Origin: Maribacter arcticus
GTDB taxonomy: Bacteria > Bacteroidota > Bacteroidia > Flavobacteriales > Flavobacteriaceae
NCBI RefSeq assembly: GCF_900167935.1
Contig: NZ_FUYL01000004.1
Span: 62,001-126,000 of the forward strand
Length of the DNA stretch: 64,000 nt
Direction of reading: 5' to 3'
Part shown: positions 28,301-38,194 of the stretch, piece after piece
How the letters are laid out: each line of letters opens with the position of its first letter
Numbering within the stretch: the stretch's first letter is position 1
Translations under genes and position numbers: made by a program
The notes under the pieces: model-generated
Told to the model about the DNA's origin: nothing
Seen by the model: only the letters and a program-made list of their open reading frames with translations
The model's database searches: none

Positions 28301-31300
28301 TCCTGATGGAGAACAGGAAAGGTCTGTACTATCTAAATCAGAAATAATAAGTTCAGAAAGCGGGGCAGTAACGGCAATGTTTTCCGTTGCCGTACAATTC
28401 GTAGTATTATCCGTTACCTCAATACTATAGGTTCCTTCTCCCAGTCCTGTAAGGGCCAGCGTATTAGCCGTCACTGCTGTACCTGAAAAAGTAGAAGGAC
28501 CCGTTACCGTATAATCATACGAGGTGGTAAATCCGCTCACATTGAAGGTAACTGCTCCATCGGATATACCAAAACAGGTTACATTATTATTAATTTTTCC
28601 TACAGCGGCAATACGGTTTACAGCAGCTATTGTAAAATCTTCTTGAATACTACATCCTTTAGCATCACTGACCCTAAACGTATATGTTCCTGGTTCAAGT
28701 GACGAAAAAGTATTGCTTGTTCCATTGTCAATAGCATTCGCTAAAGGAGCTATGATTTCATAATTAAAAGGAGCGGTACCATCCACGACGGTGACGGTGA
28801 CTTCTGAGGTCAACGCGGGACAAACTGGCTGGGTCGCATTAAATGTTAGGTCACTAGGTTCTATTCGAGGGTCTATTGTAACATCATCGGTAGCAAAAGT
28901 ACACCCATTGGCATCCCTGATAGTAACGGTGTAAGTGCCATCAATTAATCCAGTGAACCTCTCGGCACCAGGTCCAGAGAAGAAATTTACTCCATCTATA
29001 CTGTATTCATAGGGAGCTGTTCCACCTGATACATTTTGTGCCTCTATAATTCCGTCTTGCGTACAGGTATAACCTTGAATCAATACCGCATTCCCGAAAA
29101 GCGCATTGGCCGGTGTAGAAATAGTATGGTATTCAAAATAATCACAAGAAGCACTTCCCTTTCGCTGATTTATAACAATGGCATAATCACCTGCTGGCAA
29201 GCCGGGAAAATAGCCTGATGTATTGGTTGCCAAAGCATTGATATACTCATAATTTTGTTCATCGAATGTGGCTGCATCAAACAAGTAGTAAGTTAGCTGG
29301 TACCCATTACTATTGACAAGATTGAATTCTATTGACCCTGTTGAGTCTCCAAAACATAGTACATTGGTTACCGAAGTAGCATTGTATTCAGCTGCTGGTC
29401 TAAACTCTATGGTCACCATATTGGAAATGGATACACAGTTAAATCTATCGATTACGGCGAATGTATAATCCCCTGGATTTAGAATATCAAATATCTGACT
29501 GGTTTGATACGATGATGCCGGAATATCATTAACGCTTGGGTATGAGATTACGGCTGCACCGTCATCATCTACAAAGGACCAAATAGCATAGGTATGCGGA
29601 GTCTTTCCACCACCGGAATCCATAAGAATATTCCCTTCTTTACAGGTTATGTGTTGTGAAACCCTCGCGATTAAATATAGGTTGTCTTCAACTATAGATA
29701 CCTGTTCAGAATAAGAACAGCCATCATCGGTACGTGCAATAGCGATATAGTTTCCTGGATTCAGGTCGTTAAATGTAAAATTATTGTTTGGTTGGGCAGT
29801 TTCACTGTCCAAAAGTGTTCCTAGCCCGCCGTTAGAACCATCATCAAGCCTAATTTCGTATTCATAATTGGGCTCGGCGTTGTTTATTTGAATATTGATT
29901 GACCCAAAACCAGTACAGCTATTAAGAGCTGCCGAAATTGAGTAATTTACATTCCGTTCAAGGATTCCTATATCGGGAGTACTAAAAATACAGGCTCCTG
30001 CTATTGGAACACTAGAATTATCCAATTGTACGACTTCTACGCGGTATCCTCCATTTTCGCCCGGGTTAAAATCAAAACTTGGTCCGTTGTTCGAACTAAA
30101 GGGTATGATTACCGTTCCACTTATGGCATCTACCAATTGGTAACCATAACCATTGCCCAAGTTGGTAATGGTAATGTTTCCTGGAGAGGTACAAATAATG
30201 TCTTTTTTGTTGTATTGAATATCCAAATCGTTCTGAAAAGCATTGAAATAGAAGCGATTGCTACAGCCATTCTGATAGTTGACAAACAAACGATATTTAC
30301 CAGGGCTATTAAGGGTATAGTTGTTGCCAGAACCAACTTGATTCCAGGTACAGGTCAAATTTTTATTGGCACAGTCGTCCCCAGAGGGACTACAGCTTGC
30401 TTCGTCCAATTTTTGCCATACAATACTTTGGGCATCCAAAATATTCACTTGTAAAAGCCTAGAGTCACTTATACCGCAGAGGAATAATTTAGGAAGCAAC
30501 GCATTGTCTATACTACATTGCACTATTTCTCCAAAAAGGTCATTTGATGGGTCTGCATCATTGTTTACTGTATTGTAATACTCTATTATAGGGTTGGTAA
30601 TGGTTCCTGAACCGTATTGCACTACATTGATGATTTCTTTAAAGCCTTTACACGGATCGGCAACAATTTTGTCCACAATATAGGTACCTTCACCGTTGAC
30701 CAATATGGTACTTGAATCATTATCCGGATCTCCATCGTTCAAAACGGTATCCGTACTATCTATAACATTATTATTGTTATCGTCCCGTACCCAAATATAA
30801 TCGTCAAAATGATCACCCGCATTTAATAAAACATTGGTACCACATAGTTCTACGCTGCGCGTGAAGTTACAGTCAGCAAGATCATCTAAAAGAAAATTGG
30901 TTGCACCGGGCAGCACAAATCCACAATTATCAAAGTCAGATACACTCGGGTCATCTGTAATTATATTGGAATTAATAGCTCCCGCGTAGGTGGAATAGGC
31001 CAAATTTTGTATCAGATCCGTACAAGCATCCACAAAATCAAAACAATTTTCGGCAACCTTCACGCGCATGCGTATCGTATAAATAGGATCTTGTTTATTT
31101 ACGAGATTGTCTGAAATAGTAAAAATCACAGTTCTACTAGGCGCATCATAAGTATAGGTTACGCCTGTGGGAAGCACTAAATTTGCCTCGTCCAATGTAA
31201 CGTTTATGGGGAGTACATCACGTATGGTATAATTTACGGTATCGTCATTTCCTAAATTTTGGAACGAAAGTACATAATCAAGTGTTTGGCCAAGGTTGAC

Positions 31301-32548
31301 CCCCATACCAGTGATATCATTACCTCCAATATCCTCTACCCTTTTTTCAAGAACAATGTTCGGCTCTATTTGCTCGACCAAGAACGTGGCCAAGAAAGAG
31401 CCGTAACCATCTCCTGATGATGTAAATTGCAAGGTAGCACCCGTTTCATCGTTGGGAAGTATGGCATTATTGGGGTTACTAAGGTCAAATACGTCTAAAT
31501 CAAGACCTAAGGTATTTGTGCCATAAGGTGTTCTATCAATGACTTGGCCGTCGTTTATAGAGATGGTCGAATTAAAAAAGTTATTGGCGGGGTTCAAATT
31601 GGTTGTCGATAAGTCTGTAAACGTAGCGTTCATATTCGCCTTGATCTTGAACCTATCGTTTGTAATACTTCTATCCCCTTCAAGCGCACCGACCCCTATC
31701 CTTGCATTTACGGGAAACCCCGTAGGTAAAGTCTTAAAGCCATTAACCGCTACGTTTACGGTGCCAACCGAGCCAGACATCCCGGCATAACCGTCGAATG
31801 TGGATATAAACTTGCCGGTTTCGTTGGGGTTTTCATAAATGACCACCATGACCCATCCTGCTGAGCTAGAGCCATTTCTTGTTCCTTTTGTGGCGCGGAT
31901 ATTGGCCACAGTATATTCTCCAATAGGATTGGTATTAGAACGAACAATGTCCGTTATATTTTTATAGCATATATAAGGAGAATCCTTAAATGAATTATTG
32001 ATGTCATTATAATCATATCCGTCGAAAATTATGTCATCTTCATCACCAATAGGGTCCGCGGTCGTATCGGCTGTTAGTTCAACATAGCTGCCTCCTGGTA
32101 TTTTAAATTTAATAGTGAACCAGTCTTCAATTCTCGGTGTACCATTAAAGGGAGCACTGCTATCAGTACTACGTTCATTTGGATATGTAGCCGCCCAATA
32201 TAGACCGGCATAACGGACCTGAGAGCAGGACGGGTCAGCCAAATTAAGCGCTGCACTACTAGAACTGAAGGTCGAGGAATCCCCATCGATATCGATATAT
32301 TCCATCCAAAGGGAGTTGTTGTTCTGTGTACCGTTATAAGCTATATTGGCCTCTCCCGGATCAGCTTGGGAGGCCCTATTAAGAATATTATTTCCCGCAA
32401 AAATGATATTCCCCCTAATTTCTAAACTACCTCCGTCCAGTCTGGGGGTAAAGGGAACGGCTTCCTGTGCGTTGGATGCAAAAAAGCAACCAGTTAAAAG
32501 CACATAAAGCATCATCGACCATTTTAAATTGAGTCTATTAGTTTGCAT
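22379..32548 (-). CDS. giant SprB-repeat adhesin-like protein with T9SS C-terminal domain
   Basis: About 3389 residues from the ATG at 32546-32548 (MQTNRLNLKWSMM); the nine codons before it begin with TTG only. Signal peptide ends at SNAQ. The first 500 residues are beta-rich surface sequence, including DUF11-like parts (LDYVLSFQNLGNDDTVNYTIRDVLP). From about residue 900 come dozens of SprB-type repeats of the form VTCFGxxDGSI...Y.Y...L.G.YTV.V.D..GC. The end (FFTPDGDNMNDSW, then YDRYGRVVARL, GTYDGKEVPTGDYWYVV) is a type B gliding-type secretion domain. SprB repeats occur in the mobile gliding adhesin of flavobacteria; whether this one moves or only binds is unknown. No porP-like gene adjoins it. 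Codon use is visibly more GC-rich than the flanking backbone. Confidence 0.9.
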   Translation of the reverse strand: MQTNRLNLKWSMMLYVLLTGCFFASNAQEAVPFTPRLDGGSLEIRGNIIFAGNNILNRASQADPGEANIAYNGTQNNNSLWMEYIDIDGDSSTFSSSSAALNLADPSCSQVRYAGLYWAATYPNERSTDSSAPFNGTPRIEDWFTIKFKIPGGSYVELTADTTADPIGDEDDIIFDGYDYNDINNSFKDSPYICYKNITDIVRSNTNPIGEYTVANIRATKGTRNGSSSAGWVMVVIYENPNETGKFISTFDGYAGMSGSVGTVNVAVNGFKTLPTGFPVNARIGVGALEGDRSITNDRFKIKANMNATFTDLSTTNLNPANNFFNSTISINDGQVIDRTPYGTNTLGLDLDVFDLSNPNNAILPNDETGATLQFTSSGDGYGSFLATFLVEQIEPNIVLEKRVEDIGGNDITGMGVNLGQTLDYVLSFQNLGNDDTVNYTIRDVLPINVTLDEANLVLPTGVTYTYDAPSRTVIFTISDNLVNKQDPIYTIRMRVKVAENCFDFVDACTDLIQNLAYSTYAGAINSNIITDDPSVSDFDNCGFVLPGATNFLLDDLADCNFTRSVELCGTNVLLNAGDHFDDYIWVRDDNNNNVIDSTDTVLNDGDPDNDSSTILVNGEGTYIVDKIVADPCKGFKEIINVVQYGSGTITNPIIEYYNTVNNDADPSNDLFGEIVQCSIDNALLPKLFLCGISDSRLLQVNILDAQSIVWQKLDEASCSPSGDDCANKNLTCTWNQVGSGNNYTLNSPGKYRLFVNYQNGCSNRFYFNAFQNDLDIQYNKKDIICTSPGNITITNLGNGYGYQLVDAISGTVIIPFSSNNGPSFDFNPGENGGYRVEVVQLDNSSVPIAGACIFSTPDIGILERNVNYSISAALNSCTGFGSINIQINNAEPNYEYEIRLDDGSNGGLGTLLDSETAQPNNNFTFNDLNPGNYIAIARTDDGCSYSEQVSIVEDNLYLIARVSQHITCKEGNILMDSGGGKTPHTYAIWSFVDDDGAAVISYPSVNDIPASSYQTSQIFDILNPGDYTFAVIDRFNCVSISNMVTIEFRPAAEYNATSVTNVLCFGDSTGSIEFNLVNSNGYQLTYYLFDAATFDEQNYEYINALATNTSGYFPGLPAGDYAIVINQRKGSASCDYFEYHTISTPANALFGNAVLIQGYTCTQDGIIEAQNVSGGTAPYEYSIDGVNFFSGPGAERFTGLIDGTYTVTIRDANGCTFATDDVTIDPRIEPSDLTFNATQPVCPALTSEVTVTVVDGTAPFNYEIIAPLANAIDNGTSNTFSSLEPGTYTFRVSDAKGCSIQEDFTIAAVNRIAAVGKINNNVTCFGISDGAVTFNVSGFTTSYDYTVTGPSTFSGTAVTANTLALTGLGEGTYSIEVTDNTTNCTATENIAVTAPLSELIISDLDSTDLSCSPSGTVPGAVTVTATGGWGGFEYVLESPTGAITGPQGNNSFTGLTDTGNYSINVIDAGGCEITQTFSLTPAEAPVLEVTANNICYDSTTGLVLTANVTSGGSVPFQYRLNGGDYQSNTSFTGLGPGSHTVEVIDSKNCTSAASIEVFPTLIASSSLIKGLDCTSGSPDAEIEISIAGGSTNYTYEVFLDGNLVQASTIVPSIPFSYVTPTAGIYTFSITDDSACSVNTTETVDLYVPPTFTLVQTTEILCHGDDGATIQVNIDGTTGLPPYTVSVENITTATAYDTQTSGLPAGIYEVTVTDAQSCSGTETIVINEPDPIYYDIIVMPITCDPANGTDPGSISVTNLSGGTNEYNYYLTGNNGHTDFYPTTSGGEDYTFTILEFGIYEVDVVDANGCSVKTINIIASPPEDLNIDVTTTTVDCSLGGTAIITVNSTVGSGNYEFAILENYLVPYVDDPVNDYQSADSPGGNTATFDGLIPGITYTFVVHDLTNNCYYFEMADTPIDSPSNLTTSLDTVNNVTCTGNADGGVSFSFDNYAADTTSVNYEIFNFQSNATTGITGSEAVNPPSIGTVVSVTNVGPLAPGVYYILFNEIGGTFDGCSVGSEVFTISESTNTLQVTATLDTNDNCNLNASQVSAIGQFGTPPYEYQIALATVAAPTLMTWAGSSTNVFNVEGGDYIVYIKDANNCIQQDNVLVPTDSSPEISLSINNQCSGSEGNYAMDITLTAEGIAPYSIRVDNGALRAATGLNALGNTITISGLNSGSHSIEILDSNGCGEIKGIAIAPELEATAIVLTQPTCTTDDGVIGFTITGGSGSYLTELLQSDLTPTSISPSGNQFVGVPFGDYVVRVTDASLATPNCFIDVPISLEEPTPVTLLDTEWTNVSCAGASDGSITIKMEPSSAGVNDNPLYTFQITNGTLTFTQSIKLFTGLSEGVWNITVTSNRNCTAMDQVTIGEPTALDAAITKVIPFACDMNNAQQSAVIEVTITAGTGTPNYFFSVNGSSFLPTGGSVFTYNAWSAGNYDIIIRDANGCLFALPTQLIDPINTFTAAVTKTSAISCAGPEEVLITVTDDGNPHNYSFELLPLGNSNGTPGPMTGTTATFYLSAVGNYTFRVTDLDTGCYVDTLAHSIAPYDLIDVVAIATSPVTCYGDGNGTLEINIIGYSGAYEYEVFTQAGVSVQSGPATTNPLSITGLSGGNYYVRVTETELPLCSEDSNIITISSPNIPLTAFVNPLAEAECTNGQGEMLVDPIGGYAPYDIVLTNTITGQVYAALDVQVMVFTGLSAGNFGIQITDNSGCVFIATEALVPATPIVANAIPLVTTLDCFGDNDATITAIVTGGGSGNYEYKLNYYDAAGAVIEFTSGEQISETFTGLGAGIYSITVTDEWNCDVETNPVAITQPARVFASLVRTDPLTCATGAEFELTATGGSGTYAYSTDNVNFLPMMGNSIGLPLTGILGAGTYQYYVRDAINGCEAVASNAITENPIIPLTLSVDNTAAFINCTGESTAIIYAAADGGLGNYQYELYSNSVTIGNRIAGPQPLGQFSGLTAGTYWVNVVSEDCTTAPEQVIIMEPIPLTYTDHIVDVSCFGEENGSITVTLAGGAGSYIYSISPDLDKFDTINTFTDLAPGDYAVIAQDGNGCFEYLEYTISEPTIIDVSATITPEICVGSEDGSISLIIAGGTAPYRTAMNSNSDADFVLDRVDFNNLTAGTYLIFIRDANGCETNVVLDIERGVNLSATVEPVYECTGDTPNNYVNVVLEDISVSGDVMYALDSTDQTAMQLDPNFSNIYPGSHYITIAHANGCVETVDFDIIGYEPLILTLEQTPNEIIAIAEGGRLEYTFYFNGFDNGTDNTYSIRETGTYEVRVVDENGCEAVASIYMEFIDIEMPNFFTPDGDNMNDSWRPRNAEYFPNLEVLIYDRYGRVVARLSNIQGWNGTYDGKEVPTGDYWYVVNFNEDNMKEFVGHFTLYR

Positions 32549-33091
32549 AGGTTGATAAGGTTTGGGGCCAAACAAAATTGGGGTTCGATTAATTCCTCTT
32601 GAAAAAAATCAATGAAACTCCTTTTTTATGTAAGGTTAAACTTACTAATCTAAAACCTCAATGAATGTTGTGAAAAGTACTATTCGTGTTGTCAAAAGCT
32701 CGGCTGTGTGTTCTTCAACGATACTTTGCAAAAAATGATTTTATAAATTTGGTTAGTAATACAATTTTAAAATGTAAAACAAATTAGAAATACGAATTGT
32801 ATGGTTGCCCCCTTTTGTTGTATAAAATAAAATACGGTTTTACTGTTGATCAAATGGATAGGAACTTTGTGTAAAGGCGATTTCAAATTTTCACAGAAGT
32901 ATCTTGAATATTGCAATTTCCCCATCGCAACTATCTTTCTACCACTACCTTGACGAGAACTTGTTCCATTAGTTTAATGGTTACAGTCCTTCAAAGCCAA
33001 TATTTCAACACCTGTATGTTAGGTTCTAATGAAAGGTAATCGACCGTGATCTCGCTTCAAATTTTATGTAATTTGGTGTAAGTTTTGAACT
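32549..33091. other. non-coding gap between the two large surface protein genes
   Basis: It presumably carries the promoter of the SprB-like gene (minus strand) and the terminator of the upstream gene. I see no small gene, repeat or clear hairpin. Confidence 0.4.
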
Positions 33092-35614
33092 CTAATTCTT
33101 CTTTATTCGATAGGTAATCCTGCTATTGGTAATAACTGTACGCACCCGTACGAAAAGAGTAGCTGCATCTGACGTAAGCGGTAATGCACAGTAATATGCA
33201 GAATTGGAGGTTATTACACGGTATTGATATTTGTTCATGGTAAGTGCTACCGAACTTAATGTCAGAGTCGATGTGTTAGTGCCTAAATAGGTCGCTCCAT
33301 CCGTAAGGTCTGTAAATGTTGCACCCTCATCAATACTTAACTGCCATTGATAGGTGTTCGTATCATTTGCCGATACCGTAAAATTAGTTCCTGAACCATC
33401 AAAAACCGTGACATTGGTCGGTTGGGAATTTATTGAGGGAGCCGCCCCTGATTCTAAATAATCTGCCGTACCGCTTGAATCTGCATCAGTGGGGGCTGTA
33501 TAGCCATCCACTCGATTGGTGCCGGTAACCTGTCCATTAACATCCACAGTCGTAGGCAGCTCGGCCAATATACCGTCATTATTATCATCCGTAAATCCTC
33601 CTTCCAAAACGTCGTTACAGCCATCCCCATCAGAATCCAAGTCAAAATGATTAGGTATACCATCACCATCTACATCCAAGTTGGTACAGATGGAAAACGC
33701 GTTCAAAGAACAAAAATCGGGATCCTGATAATTGGGCATACCGTCGTTATCGGCATCTCCACTTGGGTCGATTCCGTTGGATTCCACTGTATCCAATATC
33801 CCATCATTGTCATCATCAAGATCATCTATATCCCCGACCCCGTCACCATCGTTATCGTTGGAAACCGTAATTGTCACCACAGCGGTATCGCATAAATTCG
33901 AATTGCTGTCATCACAGACTTGGTAGGTAAACGAATCAACACCTGTAAAGCCGGGATTTGGAATATAGGTGAAACTTCCATCAGTGGACAAGGTTAAAGT
34001 TCCGTTCGTCACATCGACCACGGGAGTCGTATTGACTGTCAGTACGTCGCCCGTTTCCAAATCGGTATCGTTCGCCAAAACCCCCTTGGCAGAAATGTTT
34101 AAGGTCGTATTCTCAACCGCATTGTATGAATCCATTACAGCACAAGGACTTGCATTGACACTGATAATATTCGTCGGTTCGGTTGTTGGGCTGCAACCTA
34201 ATAATGGGGCGATGCCCAATTGGTAATCCCCCGGAGTGTCAATTAAAACATTATCCATTCCGACCCCAGATATTTCTGAAAGTCCGTTTGCGGGAAACAC
34301 AACACCTGGGGTCAGGGAATACCAGATATACTCTGCAGTAGTAGAAATAAATTCGGCTTGTAGGGTAAAAGTTTCACCAGAGGCACAGGAATCAAAACTA
34401 CCTGGATCCGTAATGGTGGTATTCACTTGTGTTCCAGCAGCACTACCCAAGAAATCATAGGGCCCTGCGAAATCCTTCAAAGAAGAAGTAAAGGAGGAGG
34501 ATGTTCTGGATTTTGTAAGTATCGCGCTGAATGGGGAGTCACAGGCAGCACCACTTCCAAATAGGGCACGAGGGTCGAAGCCTAACTGCGTAAAATTGAT
34601 ACCAACCTCGGCAAAATAGTCACTGCTATAATTAGCTGTATAACCCGAAGTATTTGTCGTCCCCCAAGGCGGTGCCGCAGTGGAAAGGGCATTTACATTG
34701 TTCAACAAAGCGGCAACCGGAACGATTATTTCCCCATATCCATACGTACTGCCTCCATCGATATTAGAACCCCAGGTAAAGGTCGAAGTCCCACCCGGGG
34801 AACTTCCTGGGTTGAAAATGGAACGATCTACCCATATCCGTATCTCTAAACCGGATACACCGCCACCACCGAAGGCAAAACCGATGACCATGTCGCCGAT
34901 ATTGGTAACATTACCGCTACCGTCAAACGTCCAAGCCGTGTGCCCTTCCTGACTTCCGGAATTGATAAACCCTGATCCGGAAAGTGCGACCTTGGATACA
35001 AAAAGTTCAAAATCTATAAAATGACTCCCCGATGAGGACAAGGTCGAAACCATCATATCTACCCATAGGTCGTCGGTCACGTTAATACCATCCCTACGCA
35101 TATGGACACCTGTATCCACGATATCGGTTTTTGAAGGAACAGAACCACTACCCGCGCCCCATGAGGTGGTTGGGTCATCCCCATTCTTCCCAGAAGTAAA
35201 TATGGTCAAGTCATTTGAGCTTTGGTTGGTATAATCCCTGCCATATCTCGTACTATACCATATATAACCTGAGTTTGAAGCATAGTTGGGAATACTCTGG
35301 CTAAGGTCGAAGGCAATGTTGTTTCCTGCTGCCAATTGGGCAGCATAGCCATTGCTAATGGCGGTGGCTTCATCAATCACTCCAGCGCCTGAAATTCCAT
35401 TATAAAACCAATCGTCTGTAAGTACACCGGAAAGCACATCCCCGGAACGGGTATCCGCTTCGATTCCGAAGTTAGCCCCTACTCCTATTTGTCCATAAAC
35501 CGATCCGGCAACAACTAAAAATATTAGTAAGGAAAATCGCCTAATTAGAACAAGTCTGAAGCACCTTCTAAAAAATAAAAGATTAATGATTTTATTTATG
35601 TTCATTCTATGCAT
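33092..35614 (-). CDS. large secreted protein with cadherin-like and thrombospondin-3 segments
   Basis: 840 residues; a second ATG at 35603-35605 (MNINKII) could be the real start. The signal sequence is long and basic first ([13 protein letters not shown]) and ends at VYGQ. The N-terminal 350 residues are a secreted domain I cannot name. A tandem-85/cadherin-like Ig segment follows ([22 protein letters not shown] to [14 protein letters not shown], roughly residues 495-585). Next are calcium-binding repeats ([32 protein letters not shown]), a further Ig-like part ([14 protein letters not shown]), and a basic tail [16 protein letters not shown]. There is no ordinary T9SS CTD, but I have seen comparable tails end other flavobacterial secreted proteins. 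Divergent from the lipoprotein gene at 35901. Confidence 0.8.
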   Translation of the reverse strand: MHRMNINKIINLLFFRRCFRLVLIRRFSLLIFLVVAGSVYGQIGVGANFGIEADTRSGDVLSGVLTDDWFYNGISGAGVIDEATAISNGYAAQLAAGNNIAFDLSQSIPNYASNSGYIWYSTRYGRDYTNQSSNDLTIFTSGKNGDDPTTSWGAGSGSVPSKTDIVDTGVHMRRDGINVTDDLWVDMMVSTLSSSGSHFIDFELFVSKVALSGSGFINSGSQEGHTAWTFDGSGNVTNIGDMVIGFAFGGGGVSGLEIRIWVDRSIFNPGSSPGGTSTFTWGSNIDGGSTYGYGEIIVPVAALLNNVNALSTAAPPWGTTNTSGYTANYSSDYFAEVGINFTQLGFDPRALFGSGAACDSPFSAILTKSRTSSSFTSSLKDFAGPYDFLGSAAGTQVNTTITDPGSFDSCASGETFTLQAEFISTTAEYIWYSLTPGVVFPANGLSEISGVGMDNVLIDTPGDYQLGIAPLLGCSPTTEPTNIISVNASPCAVMDSYNAVENTTLNISAKGVLANDTDLETGDVLTVNTTPVVDVTNGTLTLSTDGSFTYIPNPGFTGVDSFTYQVCDDSNSNLCDTAVVTITVSNDNDGDGVGDIDDLDDDNDGILDTVESNGIDPSGDADNDGMPNYQDPDFCSLNAFSICTNLDVDGDGIPNHFDLDSDGDGCNDVLEGGFTDDNNDGILAELPTTVDVNGQVTGTNRVDGYTAPTDADSSGTADYLESGAAPSINSQPTNVTVFDGSGTNFTVSANDTNTYQWQLSIDEGATFTDLTDGATYLGTNTSTLTLSSVALTMNKYQYRVITSNSAYYCALPLTSDAATLFVRVRTVITNSRITYRIKKN

Positions 35615-35900
35615 GGTTGGATTTATTTATCGCCATCTCCAAATATTTTCTCGGCCTATATCTTGCAAGATGGGAATTCAACCCTGAATATCGAATTTAT
35701 TGTTGTGAAATTGTTCAACCAAAGGGTGTGCCAATTAAATACCGTTGTATGCACAATAAATATAGAAGTGTGTTTCATCGAAAAATTGAAAAAAATTCAA
35801 TTTTTGGGTAGGGTTTGGAAACCTTTGGTTGTTATGATTAGTAACAAGCTCTTAAAAGTGCAAAACCTACTTATTGATGTTAAACAAAAAATTAAAAATT

Positions 35901-36758
35901 ATGAGATTCAATTTTTTTTCAATTATGCTATTGGCATCATTTGCAATGGTCGTTAGTTGTTCCAATGGGGACGATATGAGCTCTGATACGGGGAAAATGA
36001 CCATATTATTAACCGATGCCCCCTTTCCACACGACTTAGTGGCCGAGGCCAATGTGACCATATTCAAAATAGATGCCCGTAATAAGGACGAAGAAACCGA
36101 TGATTCATTTGTTGTATTAATGGAACAAGAAATTAAGGTAAATCTTTTGGAACTAACAAATGGAATAACCGAAACCTTGGTAAACACTGACGTACCTGTT
36201 GGAACGTATGATTTGGTAAGGGTCTACGTAAAAGGTGTCAATGTGGTTCTTACCGACGGAACTTCCTATAACCTAGATGTGCCCAGTGGAGAACAAACAG
36301 GGATAAAATTGTTTATAAAGCCAGGGCTTACCGTAAACGGTGGACTTAGTGCCGATCTTCTTTTAGATTTTGATGTAAGCCGTTCGTTTGTTGCCAAAGG
36401 CGATAGCAAAGACTTAGCGGGTATTACCGGCTTTAATTTTAAACCTGTTATTAAGGCCAGTAACATGTCCTCCGCCGGTACTTTATATGGCGAAGTCATC
36501 ACTCTAGAAGAAGAAATGGCGGTTTCGCTTGAAGGGGCCCAAGTGTCCATTTTTACCGCCGACACATTGAACACCACTACTTTTACTGATGAAACTGGGG
36601 CCTACATGGTTATGGGCCTTATGGCCGGAAGTTACGATGTAACCGTAGATATTGATGGGTATGGTTCCCAAACCGCCGAAGATGTGGAGATAATCGCTGC
36701 CAATAAAACGTCACAGGATTTTGAACTGATCGTTTCGGAAGAAGCGACAGGAAATTAA
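35901..36758 (+). CDS. DUF4382 lipoprotein with carboxypeptidase-regulatory-like domain
   Basis: 285 residues from the ATG at 35901 (MRFNFFSIMLLASFAMVVSC); nine more open codons precede it, but the lipoprotein signal fixes this start. Lipobox AMVVSC is followed by a short acidic linker. Residues about 24-180 form a DUF4382 domain (GKMTILLTDAPFPHDLVAEANVTI; VRVYVKGVNVVL; LLLDFDVSRSFV; FKPVIKA). The C-terminal 85 residues are a carboxypeptidase-regulatory-like beta-sandwich (LEGAQVSIF, FTDETGAYMVMGLMAGSYDVTVDIDGY). DUF4382 has no assigned enzymatic role; such proteins are thought to bind carbohydrate or act on the cell surface, but this is not established. A strong terminator follows at 36822. 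Confidence 0.85.
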   Translation: MRFNFFSIMLLASFAMVVSCSNGDDMSSDTGKMTILLTDAPFPHDLVAEANVTIFKIDARNKDEETDDSFVVLMEQEIKVNLLELTNGITETLVNTDVPVGTYDLVRVYVKGVNVVLTDGTSYNLDVPSGEQTGIKLFIKPGLTVNGGLSADLLLDFDVSRSFVAKGDSKDLAGITGFNFKPVIKASNMSSAGTLYGEVITLEEEMAVSLEGAQVSIFTADTLNTTTFTDETGAYMVMGLMAGSYDVTVDIDGYGSQTAEDVEIIAANKTSQDFELIVSEEATGN

Positions 36759-36821
36759 AAATTATACGAGTTATACTGAGTCGTCCTAAAATAGGTTGAC
36801 AGTTTTTAAAGAATTGATATT

Positions 36822-36850
36822 AAACCTGAGAAGCTAGCTTCTCAGGTTTT
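36822..36850 (+). terminator. intrinsic terminator after the DUF4382 gene
   Basis: A perfect 28-nt palindrome, AAACCTGAGAAGCT followed by its complement, with a T run on the plus strand. Confidence 0.85.
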
Positions 36851-37777
36851 TTGTTGTGTATAAAATTAGGTGTTTTAAATACCAATCAGCCCATTCCCCT
36901 TCATTTCGCGCCAGCCTGCCGAACAGGCAGGAAAAGCTATATTTCGGAAAAAGAGCTTCACTCCAAGTGGTCTTGAACACAATCCTCAATTTTGACTTAT
37001 CATTTCGTTGATTCTTTCCGTCCCGAAACTTCGGGACTGGAAAAAAACACTCCATTCCCAAGTAAAAATTAAGAAGCAAGTTCGCTAACCACTTGTGCAA
37101 GCTTCTACTTTCTTGCACAAAGATTTAAAATTTAGTCTGAGACGGACTGCATAACCATTCGCAAGCTCTTTTTTATAAGTCCTTACGCAACCAAAATTTT
37201 AGATGCAGGTACAGAAAAGGAACAGCGAAGGCCTATGGGAAGTAAATTGGAACATCTCAAAAACCAATATAGGTGTCAGCTAATATTGAAAGACCCTGCT
37301 GCCAGAGAAATACAATCTACCATCAAAAAAAGGAAAAGGAAAACGCTCGGGATATAATAAGTAGTTAGATAAATGACATTTTGGCAACTAATTGACATCA
37401 AATAAAACCATTGAATATGGCTTCGATTTTGTGGTAATTTAATAAGGTAAGGAGCTGCATAAATATCATCGTTTTCTTTTGAATACTAAGGATTCATCAA
37501 AAACAGATATAATCCATGCTAAAAAAAGTGGTCGAATTGCCTATTTCAATTCGCTTTTTAGCTTCCGGTGAAAAGTTCGAAATCCCGAAATGAAATGAAG
37601 GGATGGAGAAGCAAGAGGGTAACACGCTGACGCAATGTTTCGTTTTGATTTTTTCTCCATCATCAATGAGAATAGGGGTTTTGGGAGTATTTACCTTTTA
37701 TGGATTTTGGGATTTGATCTCGATTTTCAGAAAAAACGCTTACAGCCCAATAAAAACGGCATAAAATTTCAGAAAAA
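36851..37777. other. non-coding region with short palindromes and possible remnants
   Basis: Two small palindromes: CCTGCCGAACAGGCAGG (36913-36929) and TCCCGAAACTTCGGGA (37021-37036), of a kind dispersed in flavobacterial genomes. A 40-codon plus-strand frame at 37235-37357 (starting MGSKLEHLKN, ending basic) has no recognised relatives. Being just upstream of the mobilization gene, the stretch 37360-37777 is a reasonable place to look for an oriT, but I cannot identify one. Confidence 0.4.
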
Positions 37778-38194
37778 ATGGATGAAGAATTAAAAAAAGA
37801 GCGATTTGAGAAGCTAGGAATAAAGACTTCGGTAGCGCTACGGTTTCGAAAATTCTGCAAGAAAATGTCAAAATCACAATCCATGACTTTGATACTCATG
37901 TTGGACTTTTTTGAGGAGAATGGAATTTCTCCTGCAGAATCTATGGGACCGCGAATGGAGACCTTGGAAATGAGAATGTCTTTACTTATCAAAAAACGTA
38001 TGAACGGAATGATTGCCATACTAAAGGATATTGAAAAATCTCAGACCAAACCTACAGCGGCAATGTTGTATTCGCTTTTCGAACAAACAGCACCGGTAAA
38101 AAAGCCATTACTAATAGAGAAAAAGTATAGCACAGAAAAAACGCAAGTGCGTTATCGGGAAAGAATTAGTTATAACGAAATGCCCGAGAACTGA
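37778..38194 (+). CDS. BfmA/BtgA family mobilization protein
   Basis: 138 residues. Matches the Bacteroidota BfmA/BtgA pattern: basic helical N-terminus (TSVALRFRKFCKKMSKSQSMTLILMLDFFEENGISP), a hydrophilic helix with KKRMNGMIAILKDIEKSQTKPT, and LYSLFEQ. Such proteins assist a relaxase at the origin of transfer of mobilizable elements. No relaxase gene follows in the window. The stop codon overlaps the start of the next gene (TGATG), so the two are translationally coupled. Plausibly a relic of a former mobilizable element. Confidence 0.8.
   Translation: MDEELKKERFEKLGIKTSVALRFRKFCKKMSKSQSMTLILMLDFFEENGISPAESMGPRMETLEMRMSLLIKKRMNGMIAILKDIEKSQTKPTAAMLYSLFEQTAPVKKPLLIEKKYSTEKTQVRYRERISYNEMPEN

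Noticed and set aside
36834-37118. 94-codon minus-strand frame
   Set aside because: It begins inside a terminator, runs through two palindromes and has no start context or domain; probably a chance or dispersed-repeat frame.
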